Below are positions 37,112-37,462 of a stretch of DNA of 37,462 nucleotides, piece by piece. Positions within the stretch are counted from its first letter, which is position 1, and the number at the start of each line of letters is the position of its first letter. The notes below the pieces were generated by a model, which saw only the letters and a program-made list of their open reading frames with translations, was not told the origin of the DNA and did not search any database. The DNA comes from an uncultured Clostridia bacterium (GTDB lineage Bacteria; Bacillota; Clostridia; UBA1381), in assembly GCA_944391225.1 (NCBI GenBank), contig CALXSS010000015.1, forward strand, positions 1 to 37,462. Reading direction: 5' to 3'. A program made the translations under genes and the position numbers.

Positions 37112-37462
37112 TCAGTCAACAACAAAGCCTACCTTCTTGTATACCTTTTTCAGCGTTCTTCCGGCTATTCTTCCGGCGGTCTCAGCGCCGCTGCGGTAAA
37201 TACCCTGCAAGTACGCCTTGTCTTTTATTATCCTGTCATACTCTGTGCGTATCGGCTTTATAGTTTCGACTACCGCCTCCGCTACCGCGCCCTTGAAATC
37301 ACCGTAGCCCTTGCCGGCAAACTCTGCCGCAACAGCCTCAGGTGTTCTCTCTGTAACAGCCGCCATTATGCTTATAAGATTGTTTACTCCTGCCTTTGTC
37401 TCATCGTCGGGTCTATATTCTATTTTGCCCTCGCTGTCTGTTACGGCGCTCTTTATCTTCTT
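37112..37462 (-). CDS. trpS: Tryptophanyl-tRNA synthetase, C-terminal part; 5' end outside window
   Basis: The frame runs to the window edge. The fragment KKIKSAVTDSEGKIEYRP, GVNNLISIMAAVT and GDFKGAVAEAVVETIKPI matches the C-terminal domain of TrpRS, ending AGRTLKKVYKKVGFVVD. The upstream catalytic domain with HIGH and KMSKS is outside. It leads the short-gap series trpS-tagO-wecB-ychF-radC-mscS, which may form one long transcript. Confidence 0.9.
   Translation of the reverse strand, partial: KKIKSAVTDSEGKIEYRPDDETKAGVNNLISIMAAVTERTPEAVAAEFAGKGYGDFKGAVAEAVVETIKPIRTEYDRIIKDKAYLQGIYRSGAETAGRIAGRTLKKVYKKVGFVVD

Overview
The window looks like a chromosomal segment of a low-to-mid GC Gram-positive anaerobe of the class Clostridia, probably a pectin-degrading gut species. 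The reasons are strong AGGAGG-type ribosome binding sites, sigma-A promoters with 17-bp spacers, a clostridial-type ilvBNC operon, a teichoic-acid-type TagO/WecA plus UDP-GlcNAc 2-epimerase pair, and large secreted pectinases. The species cannot be named from the sequence alone. No rRNA, tRNA, CRISPR array or prophage was seen.

Layout. 1-1060: the end of a rhamnogalacturonan lyase (PL11-like) with a copper-amine-oxidase-N-type stalk domain. 1.1-4.3 kb: an acyltransferase, a secreted 300-aa protein behind a highly structured leader, a 51-aa peptide and a nitroreductase. 4.3-6.5 kb: an AT-rich foreign-looking patch with a 213-bp inverted-repeat element, a DUF3795 protein, an AlkC/AlkD-like HEAT protein, a DUF3788 protein and an alpha/beta-hydrolase remnant. 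6.6-13.2 kb: two secreted pectinases on the minus strand (GH28; PL11 with BspA-type leucine-rich repeats). 13.4-14.3 kb: an aldose epimerase. 14.3-17.8 kb: ilvB-ilvN-ilvC behind a structured leader containing a small ORF. 18-22.8 kb: a DUF1275 membrane protein, Mrp ATPase, metK and a polytopic membrane protein. 23.2-24.3 kb: metA with a perfect promoter and a repeat-rich leader. 24.5-25.3 kb: an AraC regulator. 25.7-31.4 kb: a giant 1916-aa PL11 enzyme. 31.6-37.5 kb: a 48-aa membrane peptide, then a tightly packed minus-strand run trpS-tagO/wecA-wecB-ychF-radC-mscS.

How it works together. Three PL11-type lyases and one GH28 hydrolase lie within 31 kb, separated by amino-acid and housekeeping genes rather than forming one operon. 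All appear to be exported and aimed at rhamnogalacturonan/pectin, each with a different set of accessory modules. The epimerase and AraC regulator could serve sugar uptake and control. The ilvBNC, metK and metA genes make branched-chain amino acids, SAM and O-acetylhomoserine.

The most unusual content is non-coding: (i) three copies of a ~159-bp MITE, two with 8-bp target duplications; (ii) a 213-bp element between 11-bp direct repeats; (iii) a 227-bp element with 29-bp terminal inverted repeats; (iv) five copies of a GCTGCTGCAAA palindrome, several acting as terminators; and (v) structured leaders before the 300-aa secreted protein, ilvB and metA. A ~60-80 residue module also recurs in three of the pectinases.
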